Assembly: GCA_010405405.1 (NCBI GenBank)
Contig: MU004230.1
Coordinates: 765,744 to 829,743 of the forward strand
Direction of reading: 5' to 3'
Length of the DNA stretch: 64,000 nt
Origin: Microthyrium microscopicum
Taxonomy: Eukaryota > Ascomycota > Dothideomycetes > Microthyriales > Microthyriaceae
A program made the position numbers and the translations under genes. Below, piece after piece: positions 46,127 through 58,549 of this stretch; position 1 is the stretch's first letter, and each line of letters opens with the position of its first letter. The notes under the pieces are model-generated. The model worked only from the letters and a program-made list of their open reading frames with translations. It ran no database searches and had not been told where the DNA came from.

Positions 46127-49100
46127 ATGGAGGACGATATCTTTGGTATGTTAGATAACCTTAATCGCACCACAGACAATGATTACCCAGATGTTACTGC
46201 ATCGCCGCACTTTGGGAAGGCCCAGCATGGCAGCCATCACAGCTACGATCAATACGACGGCAGTCATGTTCTTGTGCCCTCTACAGCCCCGGTAGCACCA
46301 AGATCTATAGGTAAGTGCATTCTTTGTGAGTTTGATCTAGGCTTGACTAACTCTTTCTAGAGGACTACGCCTATCAACCAGAAGCAGCACATCATCCATC
46401 ACTGACGCAACCTCAACGCCGAGATGGGAGACAAAGCCTTCAGAGCCAACCTGACCAGCCACTTGTCCAAGGCATCAGACTGGTTTCTACGCGGGAGCTG
46501 CCCGACAAGTTGCGAGCCATCTTCCCCTTTCCAAACTTCAATGCTGTGCAGTCCAAGTCTTTTTCGGCAGCTTGGGGATGCAACGACAACCTTGTACTGT
46601 CTTCACCTACTGGCAGCGGCAAGACAGCGATTCTTGAGCTTGCCATATGCCGTCTAATCAACAGCAAGCCCCGTGGAGACTACAAGATTGTGTATCAGGC
46701 ACCAACTAAGTCCCTCTGCTCTGAGAGACATCGGGACTGGCAACGCAAATTTGAGCCCATGGGCCTTACTTGCACCGAAGTAACTGGTGATACGGAGCAA
46801 TCGCAGCTGACGCAGGTCAGAGATGCCAGCATTATCATCACAACTCCTGAGAAATGGGATAGCATGACTCGTCGTTGGACAGATCATGCTAAACTCATGC
46901 GTATGGTCAAACTATTCCTTATCGATGAGGTCCATATGCTCAAGGATGACCGTGGTGCTACACTGGAAGCCGTCGTGTCGCGCATGAAGTCGATCGACGC
47001 TGACGTCCGGTTCCTTGCTCTGTCTGCCACTATCCCAAACGCCGAAGACATTGCTCTTTGGCTTGGAAAGAACTCTCACAAACAGGAACAACCAGCCATT
47101 CTCGAGCGCTTTGGTCAGGAATTCCGACCTGTCAGACTGCAAAAAGTCGTTTGTGGCTATCGTTCTACTACCACGAATATGTTTGCATTTGACAAAATGC
47201 TGGCGTCAAAGTATGTTATTATTTCGATATAAAGTTACCATTACTAATCATTCATTGTAGGCTTCAAGAAGTGATCCAAAAACACTCTCGCAAGAAGCCG
47301 ATCATGGTATTCTGCAGTACTCGAAAGAACGCTGAAGCCACAGCAAAGCAACTTGCCCAGTGGTGGAAAAACACCAACTCTCCGCAGAGATTTTGGACCG
47401 GTCCACGATCTCCGATTCCAACTCGTGACAAATCTCTGCAAGGTATTCAAGTCTCCGTTGTTTGCGGCTTCATCTACTAACACTAAGCAGAATGCGTTCA
47501 GGCCGGCGTAGCTTTTCACCATGCTGGTCTTGATGTTTCCGATCGAACCAGCGTAGAGCAAAATTATCTTGCGGGAGAAATCAATGTCATCTGCTGCACT
47601 TCCACACTGGCAGTTGGGGTCAATCTTCCATGCCATTTTGTGATCATCAAGGGCACTACCACCTACACCGCAAACACCGCGAGAGAAATATCTGACTTGG
47701 AGGCATTGCAGATGCTTGGTCGAGCTGGAAGACCGCAGTTCGACACGAGTGCGATTGCTGTCATAATGACTCGCGAAGAGAAGCGACGACAATGGGAGAA
47801 GTTAGTATCTGGCGATGAGATCCTGGAGAGCTGGTAACTTTTGGCTTCTAGTTTGCGGAGTCGTCGCGGGCTAACGCATCTAGTTTACATTTGAACTTGA
47901 CTGAGCATATGGTTGGTCATTACCTTCGGCTTACATTGAATCTACTAACAATAACAGAACGCTGAAGTTGTGCTTGGCACTATTACCAATCTGAAGACTG
48001 CAAAGCAATGGCTGAAAGGCACTTTTCTGTTTGTACGAATGCAGAAGAATCCAAAGCATTACCGCCTCGGAGAGCTGGAAACCGGGATGGACGCCGATGC
48101 CCTGCTTGCTCGAATCTGTACTGAGCATATCCAAGGGCTTCAAGAATATGACTGCGTTACTGAAACTGAGCCTTTCAAGTCAACTGCATATGGAGAAGCT
48201 ATGGCACAGTACTACATTTTGTTTGAAACTATCAAGAAGTTTTTGAGTCTGCCAGCGAGAGCCAAGATCTCAGAGATTGTAGGACATCACCATGATACAT
48301 TTGTGAGTCGATAGTAACCGGTGAATAGTTGTCCGCCATGTCTCAAGCAGATGAATTCAAGGACTTTCGATTTCGAGCAGGAGAAAAGCCACTATACAAA
48401 GAACTCAACAAGCTGCCTGGCATCCGCTTTCAGATACCACAAAATCTAGAAACTCCTCCACACAAGGTTTCCCTGATTATCCAGTCCGCTCTAGGTGGAG
48501 TGGATTTGCCCACAAAAGAAGAGGGTAATCATACAAATCAGTACCTTATGGAACGCTCAACCATTATGCAGCAAGTAAAACGTCTCGCGCGTTGCATTGC
48601 GGATTTGCAGATTCATCGTGGAGATGCTATAGCGCTACGAAATACTCTGATGGTATGCCGAAGTGTGTCAGCGCAAGGCTGGGATGATCGACCGGTACAA
48701 ATGAAGCAAGTTGATCAAATCGGGATCGTCTCGGTTCGAAAATTGGTCGCGGCTGGTATCAAATCACTTGAGGAATTGGAGGAAGCTGAAGATCACAAAA
48801 TCGAGTCGGCCTTGAGTCGAGCGCCACCTTTCGGGAAGAAAATCCACGACTTCGTCAAAGATTTACCCAAGCTTCGAATCTCACTGAAGCATGTCGGCCG
48901 CTATGTATGAAGATTGAACTTCTTGTCATGACATTGCTAACATCTTGAATAGCTCCCCAAATCCGACGCTGTTGTCATAAAGCTTGAAGCTGAGGTTGGG
49001 TTTTTGAATGACAAACCCGCTCTGTACTTCAGGAAGGAGATGGTGCATGTCATTGTCTTGATTGAATTGTCTGATGGTACTCTAGCATATTTCGAGAGAC

Positions 49101-50740
49101 TGAGGTATGATAGCTATCTTGTGTTCGGCGATCACGCTTTGCTGACTAGCAACTACAGCGCCAAAAAACTCGGGACTAATCGAACCTTCCTGTTCGAAGT
49201 GCAATTGACAAGTGCAACTCAGTCAGTCCACGGACATGTAATGTGTGCAGATATTGGTAGGAAATCTTCCTTGTGGACGAAGAAATGTTCCTGCGCTAAC
49301 ATACCCCATTTAGCTGGGACTTTGAGGTCTGCAACATGCAAGCCAACAATTCCAGCTGCTGCATTTCCAAAACCTGTTCCACAAGTCGAAGTGTCCCAAA
49401 AACCTCAAAATGCCAGTACTGCGGGTGGTGAGCAAGTGCAAGAGCCAGCGGCCAAGCCTCGTAGCATATGGGACGTGCCAACCTCTTCGACAGCTGACGA
49501 TGAATATGGCAATGCAGAGGATGATGCCGCACTGCTCAAAATTGCAGAGCGGCCAGACAGCAACACATTCGAAGATATCGACGATATCATGAGGGACACT
49601 ACCACTCGCGCGGAAACACAAGCAAAGCCGACCAAAAGTCTGCTAAAGCACAAAACAAGCGACTCAGAGTTTGCTAAGCTGCCTAACGGGAAATATGCGT
49701 GTATTCATCTTTGCAAGGACAAGGCAAACTGTCGACACGTGTGTTGCCGCGAGGGGCTTGACAAGCCTACTAAAGCGATGATCAAGAAGGCCGAGTCAGC
49801 ACGGAAGGACACTCCAATATCACTGCAAGTTACCAAGAAGCAAGATCCCAAGAATGATCTCAGTCGAAAGCTTTCCAAGGGAGCCAGTGGTCTAGCTCAA
49901 CTGGATTTGACTTCTGAGCCCCGCGAGTCTATTCGTAAGCCAAGCAAGCCGCTGGCGAGACAAGCCCTGGATCAACTTCATGCAAAGGTACAGAAGGATC
50001 GAGCGGAACCTTTGGCAAACTTGCCAAAACCTCATCAACCGAACACACATCTATCATTTCTCAAAACAACCCCAAGAGACGAAGTAGATGATGAAATCGT
50101 CAGCACACAAGATGGTCTCGTTCCGCTTCCCAAATCAGCGCAAAAGGCGAAGCGCAGCACTGGTCACGTCTCCAAAGAGCATTCCGTTTTTGAGGACGAT
50201 GAGGCTGAAAACCATGCCGAAGAGGAGCCGAAAGAGATATCACCCAAGAGACCTGAACCATTGAGCAGACCGGCTTTTAAGGAGAGTTCAGATCTTGGCT
50301 TCGACGAATTCGAAGAGTACGTCGATTGGGACAAGCTGGGCTCCGACCTTGCTATTGGTGACCTCCAGCAAGCTGCTAAAGTTTCTCTGGACACTCCTTC
50401 ACAAACGATGAAGCGCGACAAGACGCCGCCTCGACCACGATCCAGAGACAGTCTCTTCGACTCGTCACCACCACGCGGCACGAAGCGACCGGCACCAGCG
50501 ATAGACACGAGCCCAGGCCTTGTCCCCGCTTCGTCGGTCGGTGAATATGCGCCACCAAAGCTGCATACTCCGAAGCGAATTAAAATACAGCCTTATGGTG
50601 AAGAAATGGAGTGGCAAGCTGACAAGGAGAATCGCGTTCCAGAAAGCCCACCACAGTTTGACAGTGAGGCGGATCAGATGCAGCAAGCAGAGGAGTGGTT
50701 TCTGCGCGAGTATGGACATTGTGTGGAACTCATTGATTGA
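46127..50740 (+). CDS. HFM1: Meiotic DNA helicase HFM1/MER3
   Basis: Ski2-like 3'-5' helicase that stabilises recombination intermediates and promotes interfering crossovers in meiosis. Nine exons: 46127-46310, 46361-47210, 47261-47442, 47491-47833, 47884-47911 (28 nt), 47958-48278, 48329-48904, 48953-49256 and 49314-50740, 1404 residues. Motifs: SPTGSGKT (Lys near 149), LIDEVHML, LSATIPN and QMLGRAGRPQFD. Winged-helix and Sec63-like parts follow (LSLPARAKISEI, RAGEKPLYKELN, GWDDRPVQMKQ). The C-terminal extension has a Cys/His cluster (HLCKDKANCRHVCCREG) seen in fungal MER3. The last intron (57 nt) is a multiple of three without a stop, but splicing restores the conserved MCADIAGTLRSA. Confidence 0.94.
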
Positions 50741-51066
50741 TTTGAGTGCTTAAAACGTGGAAGTGTTAATTTGTGGTGTGATCCATGTGATATTGTCAGA
50801 GATACAGTATATATTGCTATTCGAGACGTGGCCAGAACCACCAAACGATGAACACTCCATGATGAGAATGTACGAGGAGTTAATAATGTCACATGGAAAT
50901 CAAAGGAAAATAAGTGTCACAAAAGGACTGCACATAACAGTCGATTTGTCGATTTCATTCAGCTCGTATAACACCAGAGGTATAGAGACCTCATGCCCAT
51001 TTTGATGAAAACGCCCGTAGACTCGAGCAAGCCGCAAAGACCAAGCACGCCAAACCCTTGCACCAT
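50741..51066. other. Convergent intergenic region, HFM1 / RPL15
   Basis: 326 bp between convergent genes holding both 3' ends. Nothing else seen. Confidence 0.5.
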
Positions 51067-52025
51067 TTAGCGGTAACGCCAGAGGGAGAGGGTGTTGTTG
51101 CGCTTCCAGGTCTTTCTCCGTCCACCACGGGTCTTGTTGTAACGATGACCCTTGTTGATACCACGAGACTTCTTTCCGGTGGCAGTAAGACCACGTGCTT
51201 CGCGGTGCTAGATAATTTGATGAGTATGTGTTTCCCGAGCAAATATAGGCACAACATACCTTGTGGACTGGGTTGACGATCCAGTTGATTCGGGGATCGC
51301 GGCGGATGGCCTTGTGTTGAGGATCAACGAGAATGATCTCATAGTACTTGAATGTGGAATCTTGGTTGACCCAGTACGAGTTGAGAACACGGAGATTGGC
51401 GCAACGGCGACCGACACGCTCTTCGGCGGTAGCACGGAGAGAACGTTGGTACTTGAGCTGGTTGATACCCTGGTTGGTAGGTTTGCCTAGATCACTCATC
51501 AGAAACTGTTCTTTTCTTTCCCACATTCCATTATAGAACCGTACCGTATGTGGCACCCTTTGGTGCGGGCCGCTTGCGACCACCACGTCTCACGCGGATG
51601 CGGTAGACGACATAGCCTTGCTTGGCCTTGTAACCGAGGCGGCGGGCCTTATCGGGACGAGAGGGGCGGGATGCGCGGTGGATAACGTGAAGTTGGCGAT
51701 ACTAGCAATTGGGCACTCTCAGCAAAGTTCAACGAGTGACACCAAGTTTGGTGGACAAGACAGACAGCTCCGCCGACTCCAGTTGTTTGCTCAACGAAGA
51801 GAACAAAGGAGTCGGCGTGGGTCTTGTATGGCTAGCGGATTGTACTCACTTCCCAGCAGCGGACGCGAAGCAGGAAGCGCAGGACGTCGGACTGCTTGCG
51901 CTTCTGGAGCTCTTCGACGTATTTGAGGGCACCCTAATGGATAGTCAGCGAAAGCCGGAAGTATAAATCGGTAGGACGGTAGCAAAAAGGTATCATTGTG
52001 ATATTCGAGGAGATTCACGCACCAT
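51067..52025 (-). CDS. RPL15: 60S ribosomal protein L15 (eL15)
   Basis: Core large-subunit ribosomal protein. Five minus-strand exons: 52023-52025 (the ATG alone), 51850-51933, 51545-51701, 51260-51486 and 51067-51207, 203 residues. The sequence [20 protein letters not shown], then [39 protein letters not shown] and the end [10 protein letters not shown] are eL15 throughout. Cutting off the start codon with an intron just after ATG is common in fungal ribosomal-protein genes. Intron 2 (51702-51849, 148 nt) is about three times the local average and contains a perfect hairpin. The gene is divergent from a lysine methyltransferase gene across 242 bp. Confidence 0.97.
51771..51817 (-). promoter_or_regulatory. 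Perfect 10-bp stem-loop inside RPL15 intron 2
   Basis: Arms CGCCGACTCC (51771-51780) and GGAGTCGGCG (51808-51817) pair perfectly around a 27-nt loop that can form a further small GTTG/CAAC stem. It lies in the transcribed strand of the longest RPL15 intron. No C/D box pair was found, so a snoRNA is not supported. Confidence 0.6.
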
Positions 52026-52267
52026 TTTGACGGATTTGGGTGGTTGATGGTCGTTGGAGATGGATGTAAAAGATTCAATGGGGTTGCGATGAACAATTTG
52101 GTGGTTGTGGGAAATTCTTGGTGGAGGCTTAGTCATGCAAACTGGCGCTAAATTTCTCCACCCCCATCTTTTCTTGAGAGCCCCATGGCTCCAAAATAAC
52201 TACCACCATGAGCTAGACACGTAGATAATCTTCGCAGGACTGATTGAGAGCAATCGACAGTTTCGTC

Positions 52268-53802
52268 ATGTCGTCTGTATCAGCTTCTCGTCTGCTGGAG
52301 TGGTTCAAAAAGAACGGCGGTTCCGTCCACGAAAATCTCGCTTTAACATTCAGCTCAGAATATGGCTATCTGTTTACGGCAGACAAGAGCTTGGAAAAAG
52401 AGGCTACGGCATGTGTTTGTCCCTTTTCATTAACGCTGTCTTATCTGAATTGTCTGCCTTCACCACCAACGGGGATTGAAAGTCATGCAGAGTCTAGCGT
52501 TTGTAGCAGCTTGATAGGAAAGCTGAAGCCTAACGCCGTTGGAACATTTCTCCTGGCCGAACAACGTACGAAAGGCGCAGAGAGCTTCTGGTTTCCGTAC
52601 ATCGATGCTCTACCTCGGGAAGAGGTATTGACTACTCCGTTGTGGTTTCATCCGGAGGACTTGGTCTGGCTCTGGGGAACAAATCTCTATTCAAAAACTG
52701 TGCCTTCCGAGCAGACTGCTGTAGAACTTCGGCGGGCGATGTACAAAGAAGCTTGGCAATCTGGAATAACTGTGTTACAAGAGAAAGGTGTGGATGCTAC
52801 GAAATTTACTTGGTGAGTCTTATCAAATCTGTCGGAGCATTATAGACGGCATCCAAGGCAGGTGAATTTGCACACGTGTACATATTTTTAGGTTAGTCTG
52901 AAAACAGGCTGTTATTCAAAACCAGTTCCTTGAACGACAAGTACTGATTCTCTGCGCCCAGGGAACTATGTCTATGGGCCGCTACCATCTTTTCGTCGCG
53001 GAGCTTTACGTCTAACATTGCCACCCAAAATGCCGATGAATCTTTTCCTTTACTATACCCTGTCATTGATATATTCAATCATAGATTCGGCGAAAAGGTA
53101 TTCTGGAATATGGAGAAAGGTACCTTTAGACTTGAGCTCCCGGAAGGAGCCCCAACAGGAGAACAAGTTTTCAACAACTACGCCCCCAAAGGAAATGAAG
53201 AATGTAAGCACAGGATCATACAGTACAGTTTTCGAGATATACGCTAACATAATACAGTGCTAATGGGCTATGGCTTCTGTATCGAAAACAATCCATGCGA
53301 TCAACTGGTGCTACGACTAGCCAAGCCGCCAGGCGTGGTCCATCTGGGCCTCAAGTCTTCCATGCCTTCACACTTCAAATCCGAAACATGGAGCGTGGAA
53401 GAGTCCGGATTCTACGTTAGAGGACGCAACCACTATGCCGGTGCCTATGCAAACCAATCCGGCCTAGAGTGCCTCCGCGGCGTTCAACCCGAACTCGTAA
53501 GCGCTCTTAGAATCATGGTAGCCTTCTCCTTCGAATCCAGCTACACCGACCCAAAACACCAGCAAGCCGAGCTCTGGTGGGCCACTCTAGATGCTCTTTC
53601 GATGCGTCTCCAGCAAAAACGCGACGCCATCACCCAATGGGACGGCATGCTCCCGGCAACTCCACAGAACCGCCGCCAGGCATTCGCCAAAATATACCGC
53701 GATAGCCAACTCCGCATACTAAACGAAGTCATCGAAGAACTCGACACGGTACTGGGCCCATTAGACCGCGAAGAGACCACGATATTCGACGTGTTTCTTT
53801 AG
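52268..53802 (+). CDS. SET-domain protein lysine methyltransferase (Rubisco-LSMT/SETD type)
   Basis: Non-histone lysine methyltransferase of the type that includes yeast Rkm enzymes acting on ribosomal proteins. Three exons: 52268-52812, 52962-53203 and 53258-53802, 443 residues. The SET domain is split by an inserted region, as in this class: N-terminal part to CPFSLTLSYLN, then FPYIDALPREEVLTTPLWF, the segment LWAATIFSSRSF, the AdoMet-binding DIFNHRFGEKVFW, and GEQVFNNYAPKGNEELLMGYGF with the catalytic Tyr. The C-terminal helical substrate-binding domain follows. Intron 1 is long (149 nt) and its acceptor is my best choice, giving FTWELCLWAATIF. It shares a 242-bp divergent promoter with RPL15. 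Confidence 0.87.
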
Positions 53803-53993
53803 CAAAAGTAGTAGCGTTAGCCTTTATATTAGCGTCAGCAGACATTACAGAATGTACAAAGCGTTCCCATCCGTTATATATAATACAGCCATAACACATC
53901 AAAATCCCTTGTATCCGTACCAAATCTAGATTCCCAAAGCTCGATTTCCGTAAGCGTATCGCAAAATTGATTAAGAGTGAACATAGCGCTTCA

Positions 53994-54423
53994 CTACTCT
54001 ACTCGTGCTGCTTCCGCCTTGCCTGCCTCACGCTCTGTGCCACCAGGCGTCCATCCACGGTCAAATTTCTTCATTACGATGCCAACGTCTTCGCCTTCGA
54101 CGCTGTCGTCGCTGCCGAAAAACTCGGCGACTTCGGCGGGGTCGAGATTGTCGACTACATCGTCGTCGTCGTCATCTTCGTCTTCGTCTACTAGCCGCTC
54201 AACGTCTTCGATTGAATCAGGGGACTCGTCGAAAGTGCCGTGGGACGGATTGGATGCGGCGGCAGCTTCTTGCTCTAGACGGCGCTGGGCCATGCGAGCG
54301 GCAAACTTGCTGCGTGCACGAGTGGGTGGTTGCAGAGGCGGTGGTATGGGTGCTTCACCACTAGCAGTCTGGGAGGTGATTAGTTTGAGGTCGGTGGGAG
54401 CGGACAAGGGACGAGCCGAACAT
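53994..54423 (-). CDS. Small acidic protein of unknown function
   Basis: The main exon, 53994-54368, codes for 124 residues: GEAPIPPPLQPPTRARSKF, then AARMAQRRLEQEAAAASNP, a strongly acidic run (VDEDEDDDDDDVVDNLDP), AEVAEFFGSDD and a final MKKFDRGWTPGG. The frame has no ATG of its own, so a first exon is needed. The best phase fit is 54406-54423 (MFGSSL) with a 37-nt intron containing ACTAATC, but that intron is short for this region, so the N-terminus is uncertain. Low-complexity acidic proteins of this kind are often nuclear. I do not recognise the family. Confidence 0.5.
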
Positions 54424-54859
54424 AGGACAGGAGGATAGGATAGCGAGAGGATAGAGAGGAATAGGAGGCAACATGGTTAGGAGGATGGTAGGAGAAGGCG
54501 GATCCAACACAAGGCAAAAGGCATGGAAAAGGACAAAGTGGGAACTTGTTCGATTCCGCTGCTCTATTGCTGTGTACAAGTACATGAATGCGATGCCAGA
54601 TGGCACCGGTAGTCTGATGGACGGAATGATGAATATATGCAAACTCCCCAAGAAAAACAGGTCTCAACTCTGCGATATTCGTGTTCTGAATCGCCCATGA
54701 GTTGCATTGCAAGTTTCTTCCCCTATCATCCGCGTCCAAAACCGCCGTGGTTAAAAATGTGAGTAATACAACAATGAAGCGAAGAAAAAATATGGCTCTT
54801 CAGTTCTCCAGCGATTAGTATGGGCAGGGGAGGGAATCGAAGGGGGCAGGCCAGTGTCA
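54424..54859. other. Intergenic between SAPS gene and small acidic gene
   Basis: 436 bp between two tandem minus-strand genes. The open frames here (for example 54380-54739 minus) have no coding character, though they could hide a further 5' exon of the acidic protein. Confidence 0.4.
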
Positions 54860-57711
54860 CTACAGATCGGACTCGTTAATGGAAAGTTCACCCACTTGAT
54901 CATTCTCGTCAATGAAGCTTGGCGTCCTGCGTTCGCTTTCCTCTTCCATGTCTTCGTCTTCTTCATCACTACTGCCGTGACTGAAGCCACTGATAAGAGA
55001 TCCTCCACTAAACAGATAGCCTTGGCCAGATCGATTGTTGTCGCTTTCAGTAGTGGCACTACCATTGTCGAGAGTGAGGGGTGCGGTGTTTGTGAGATTA
55101 GCCAGCGCACTAATGCTTCCAAAGCCACCCTGAGCAGCATTGACTGCATTTAACACTGCTTGTCGTGGACCGAGATTCGCATCTGGTCTTACACCACCAA
55201 GAATGGCATTGTCTCGTTCCCGGGTCTCGGCCAAGGTGTGCTCCACATAGTGGATCCATTCAGGCGAGCTGACCTTGTCAAGAACGAGCTGGGATAGCGA
55301 CTCTGGAGAGATGCGTTCGGTGAACTTGACAACTTCCTCTGCTATGAGAGTCAAATGTCCCATGTAGCCTAGACGCATTTTGGACTCCTTCTGAGCCTTG
55401 TCGCTAGCTACTTGACCTTCCATGATCCGTTCGGTAATCCGTCCGGTGTCGAAGACGTCACAAGCGAGGCTTCTGTTATAGCCACGTTCCATTTGGCCAT
55501 TGAACACTTGTTGTACAACATCATACACGACGTTATGAAGGAAGTTGTTCCAGGGAAAGCGGAAAAAGAAGTCCTGTTGTAATTAGCTCAGATCAAAGAA
55601 TAGAGTCACAAACATACAAGAATTGTTGGGACCACACGATGCTCGACAAACATCATCTTCAAAAGATCCCCGACAACCGGCTTGCTATCAACATCAGGCT
55701 GATAAGGGAAGTCATTGGCCTCTTTCTCTTCATCGATTTGAGCTGGCTCGCTCTCTATTGACTCAGCTGGTTTCTCCTCAGATGGTTCTGCATCAGCTGC
55801 TCGTGGTTTTTTGGAGAATAACGGCGCTGGGGTGTCTTCTGGATGAGGAGACATCTTGGTGTCATCTTTGCCTAAGGATCTAAGTCAGCGACTTGCATCG
55901 GATAATGTATCACGTTCTATTACCTTTCTGACCCAATCGGAGAGGAGCAGGTACAGGTGGTGGAGGAGCATCGTGTAGTGGTGCATCTGGGGCAGATGGA
56001 GCATCTATCACGGTCATAGCCTCTAGCTGGGCGGATAAATCTGCTGCTGCATCGGCAGCTGACTGTTCAGCCGGCTCTTCCTGGGGTTCAGACTTTTCTG
56101 TATCTTTGCTATCCTTAGTTGTTGCCTTGCTATCAGAAGGCACCGTTATATCAGGAGTGTCTTTCTCATCAAAGTCATCTTTGACCTCGACAAGAGTCTC
56201 TGGTGCTGCGACATCTTCAAAGTCTTCTTCAGTACTGTTGGATACCTCGAGACGCTTGATCTCTTCAGGTGAGTCGCCAAATGATGGTGCTCGTGCGTGA
56301 TGAAATCCTGAACTGTCTACACTAGTACCAAATTCATGGGTGGAAGACTCGTTGTAAGCCCCTAATTTGCCTTCGGCTTTGAGTTTGCATCGTTCGGCGT
56401 CTCTTGCCATCACTTCACTCTCGCTACCTGGTTGATTGAGTAAAATCATGTTCGAGCAATGAAGCAGTTCAGCCATAAGTTCGCAGGTCTTGAACCGATC
56501 GAAGCCTAGTGGCTCAATTTTCTGGCCAAAGGCAGTGTTGAGCTCCTTCTTTCCTGTGCCGACTGACTTTATCATAATCATGAATTTGGGGATGTGCTCG
56601 GCAAATTGTCGTAACAGGGTTCCAAGGTATATAGGATCTGATGATTTGGGGATTGGGCCAATTTGGTTGTCTAGATCATAATCGGAATTGTTCTTTCTTA
56701 TCACTTCAATGATAATACCAACACCAACAGTCAAAGGATTTCCTCCGCGCAACATGTCTGTGATCAACATCTTTACACATTCTTCTGACACCAATTGTCT
56801 GGTCAACTCATTGGGTCCTATGACGTTACTGTCTTGGGCTGTCGCATTCGCGGAGATGGTAATAATGGCCTTTAGGAAGTCTCCTGCTGACGTTTGTGTT
56901 GCGGCATCCTTATCGGCGGAGAGATTTGCGAGTAGAAGTGGGATGAGATCTTGGGATTGGAGCCACTATAAAGACGATTAGCAAACAAAGATATCTTGGC
57001 TAAACTCATGACCAATCTCACATCTATAGTTCCATGACCGCCTTCGCTGCGCTCAAGACTGATTATCTTTAAGAGTAGGTCCATTATCACTGGACAGTCG
57101 ACATGTCGTAGCATGTCCGCGACTACGCCGTCAACTGATTTGAAAAAGTCTAGCATCTCCTCTGTCTTTTTATCCAAAAGTGACTCGTTGACTTTGGTGA
57201 AGTAGCTTGCTTGGATGCCGTCGAGGGGAGCATCGCGTTTGATGTAGTGCCAAAAACGGCGCAAGCTTTCTCTGTTCTCCAGAAGGGCCTCTGCTATTGA
57301 CCATACATCAGAGGATAGAACTTCACAGGCAACGTATGCGTATTTTAGTCGTTGTCGTTCTTCCTTGCTTTCATCCTCCGCGTCTTTCAGAGATTTGGAT
57401 TGTGACCTCCGCTTGTTCTTGCCGAAGAGACTATTGAGTGGGTTTGAGCTTCCATTATCTTCCTCGTCTAGCTCTTCTTCGGCGTTTTCGGGGGATAATT
57501 CATCCTCGGGTAGTTTGGGTAGAATTACATATTGGAGAAGGCGGTCAAGGACAGTTTCCTCTCTGAGAAACTCGAGCAGTTTCGAGTTTTGCGATTTCAG
57601 CTCTTGAATCAGGTCAGCCTCCTCGAGAAGCTCTTCAACGGTGACATCGGGCTTCTCCAAGAGCGAGTCGATGGTTGATATGTTGGCATAACCGCCGAAC
57701 CGCCAAAACAT
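54860..57711 (-). CDS. SIT4-associated protein (SAPS domain)
   Basis: Regulatory subunit of the PP6/Sit4 phosphatase, homologous to yeast Sap155/185/190, linking it to TOR and cell-cycle control. Four minus-strand exons: 57022-57711, 55924-56965, 55618-55871 and 54860-55573, 899 residues. The start MFWRFGGYANISTIDSLLEK is the SAPS signature, and helical repeats follow through DADMLRHVDCP-like sequence (VADMLRHVDCPVIMDLLLKI) and GGNPLTVGVGIIIEVIRKNN to FRFPWNNFLHNVVYDVVQQV in exon 4. An acidic, Pro-rich insertion lies between the SAPS halves. The last intron is only 44 nt, the shortest in the window. With PPE1 this is the second phosphatase regulator here, without a visible link. Confidence 0.94.
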
Positions 57712-58549
57712 GGTTGCGACCTCGAGTCCAGCGCAGGTCGGTCAGCCGGAGGGTTTTGAAGGCAAGTTAGGGGCTCGATGATCACGCAGGCATGAAGCAG
57801 GATTGGTTGGTATCGCGATGGGATGATCAGCGAAGTGGTGAACTTCTCATTGGACCAAGGGGTAGAATTATTTGCCGTGTGAAGGTGGGAGCCGCGGAAG
57901 CGCTGGGTCAACAGCGAACAGTGAGGACGGTGTAGGATGTGGTTAGGGGAGGCCTGTGATGTGAGTAGATAGGCGATGCGGGATCGGGACTCGGCAGCAA
58001 TGGGAGCTCTTCTGGGAAGATGAGAGAGAAGAGAGAATGGAAGAGAATTTATTGAGAGATGTTGGGCGCAAGTTGGTTGTAGATGCTTGTATGTAGACAG
58101 GATGGGTTGAAATGGCACTGGGCAGCTTGCCAGGTCAGTCTGCACTCTTTTCTCAGTTGGTCGCTCTTTCTGATCTGGCTCAGGTTGGGGCGCACCTGCC
58201 ACTTGCCATGCGATAGGCCCCAGAAAGGGTAGCCACAGCCCACAGCTCACAGGCTGCACCTTCCCCTACCCAATTCTCCAGATCTGTCACGTGGCACTCC
58301 CCAACCACATGCCTCATCGACATCGAGGTTGTCATGCCTGAGCGCTTTGTGACAGCTATTACAGAACAAACTTCACGCCTTTCTTGCCAAACTCATCACC
58401 CTGTACCCTCTCATATTCCGATCCTGCCATAATAATCCGTTCTCTCACTCTCTCAAAGATTCGACTGTATACCTACTTCTTGCTTTCTACAGGCGTCTGA
58501 AGCTCACCAACTGAGCATCTCGGGCAGCACTTCACATTAAGCAAACATC
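57712..58549. promoter_or_regulatory. Divergent promoter region, SAPS gene / VPS60
   Basis: 838 bp between divergent genes, with a pyrimidine-rich stretch (CTTTCTACAGG, CTCTCACTCTCTC) before VPS60. A 216-codon minus frame (57609-58259) overlaps the SAPS start and is probably a shadow. Confidence 0.5.

Noticed and set aside
51702-51849. Intronic snoRNA in RPL15
   Set aside because: No TGATGA C box paired with a CTGA D box, and no H/ACA layout; only a hairpin is supported.
57609-58259. 216-codon minus frame overlapping the SAPS start
   Set aside because: Overlaps the SAPS first exon in another frame; low-complexity Ser/Pro/His composition.
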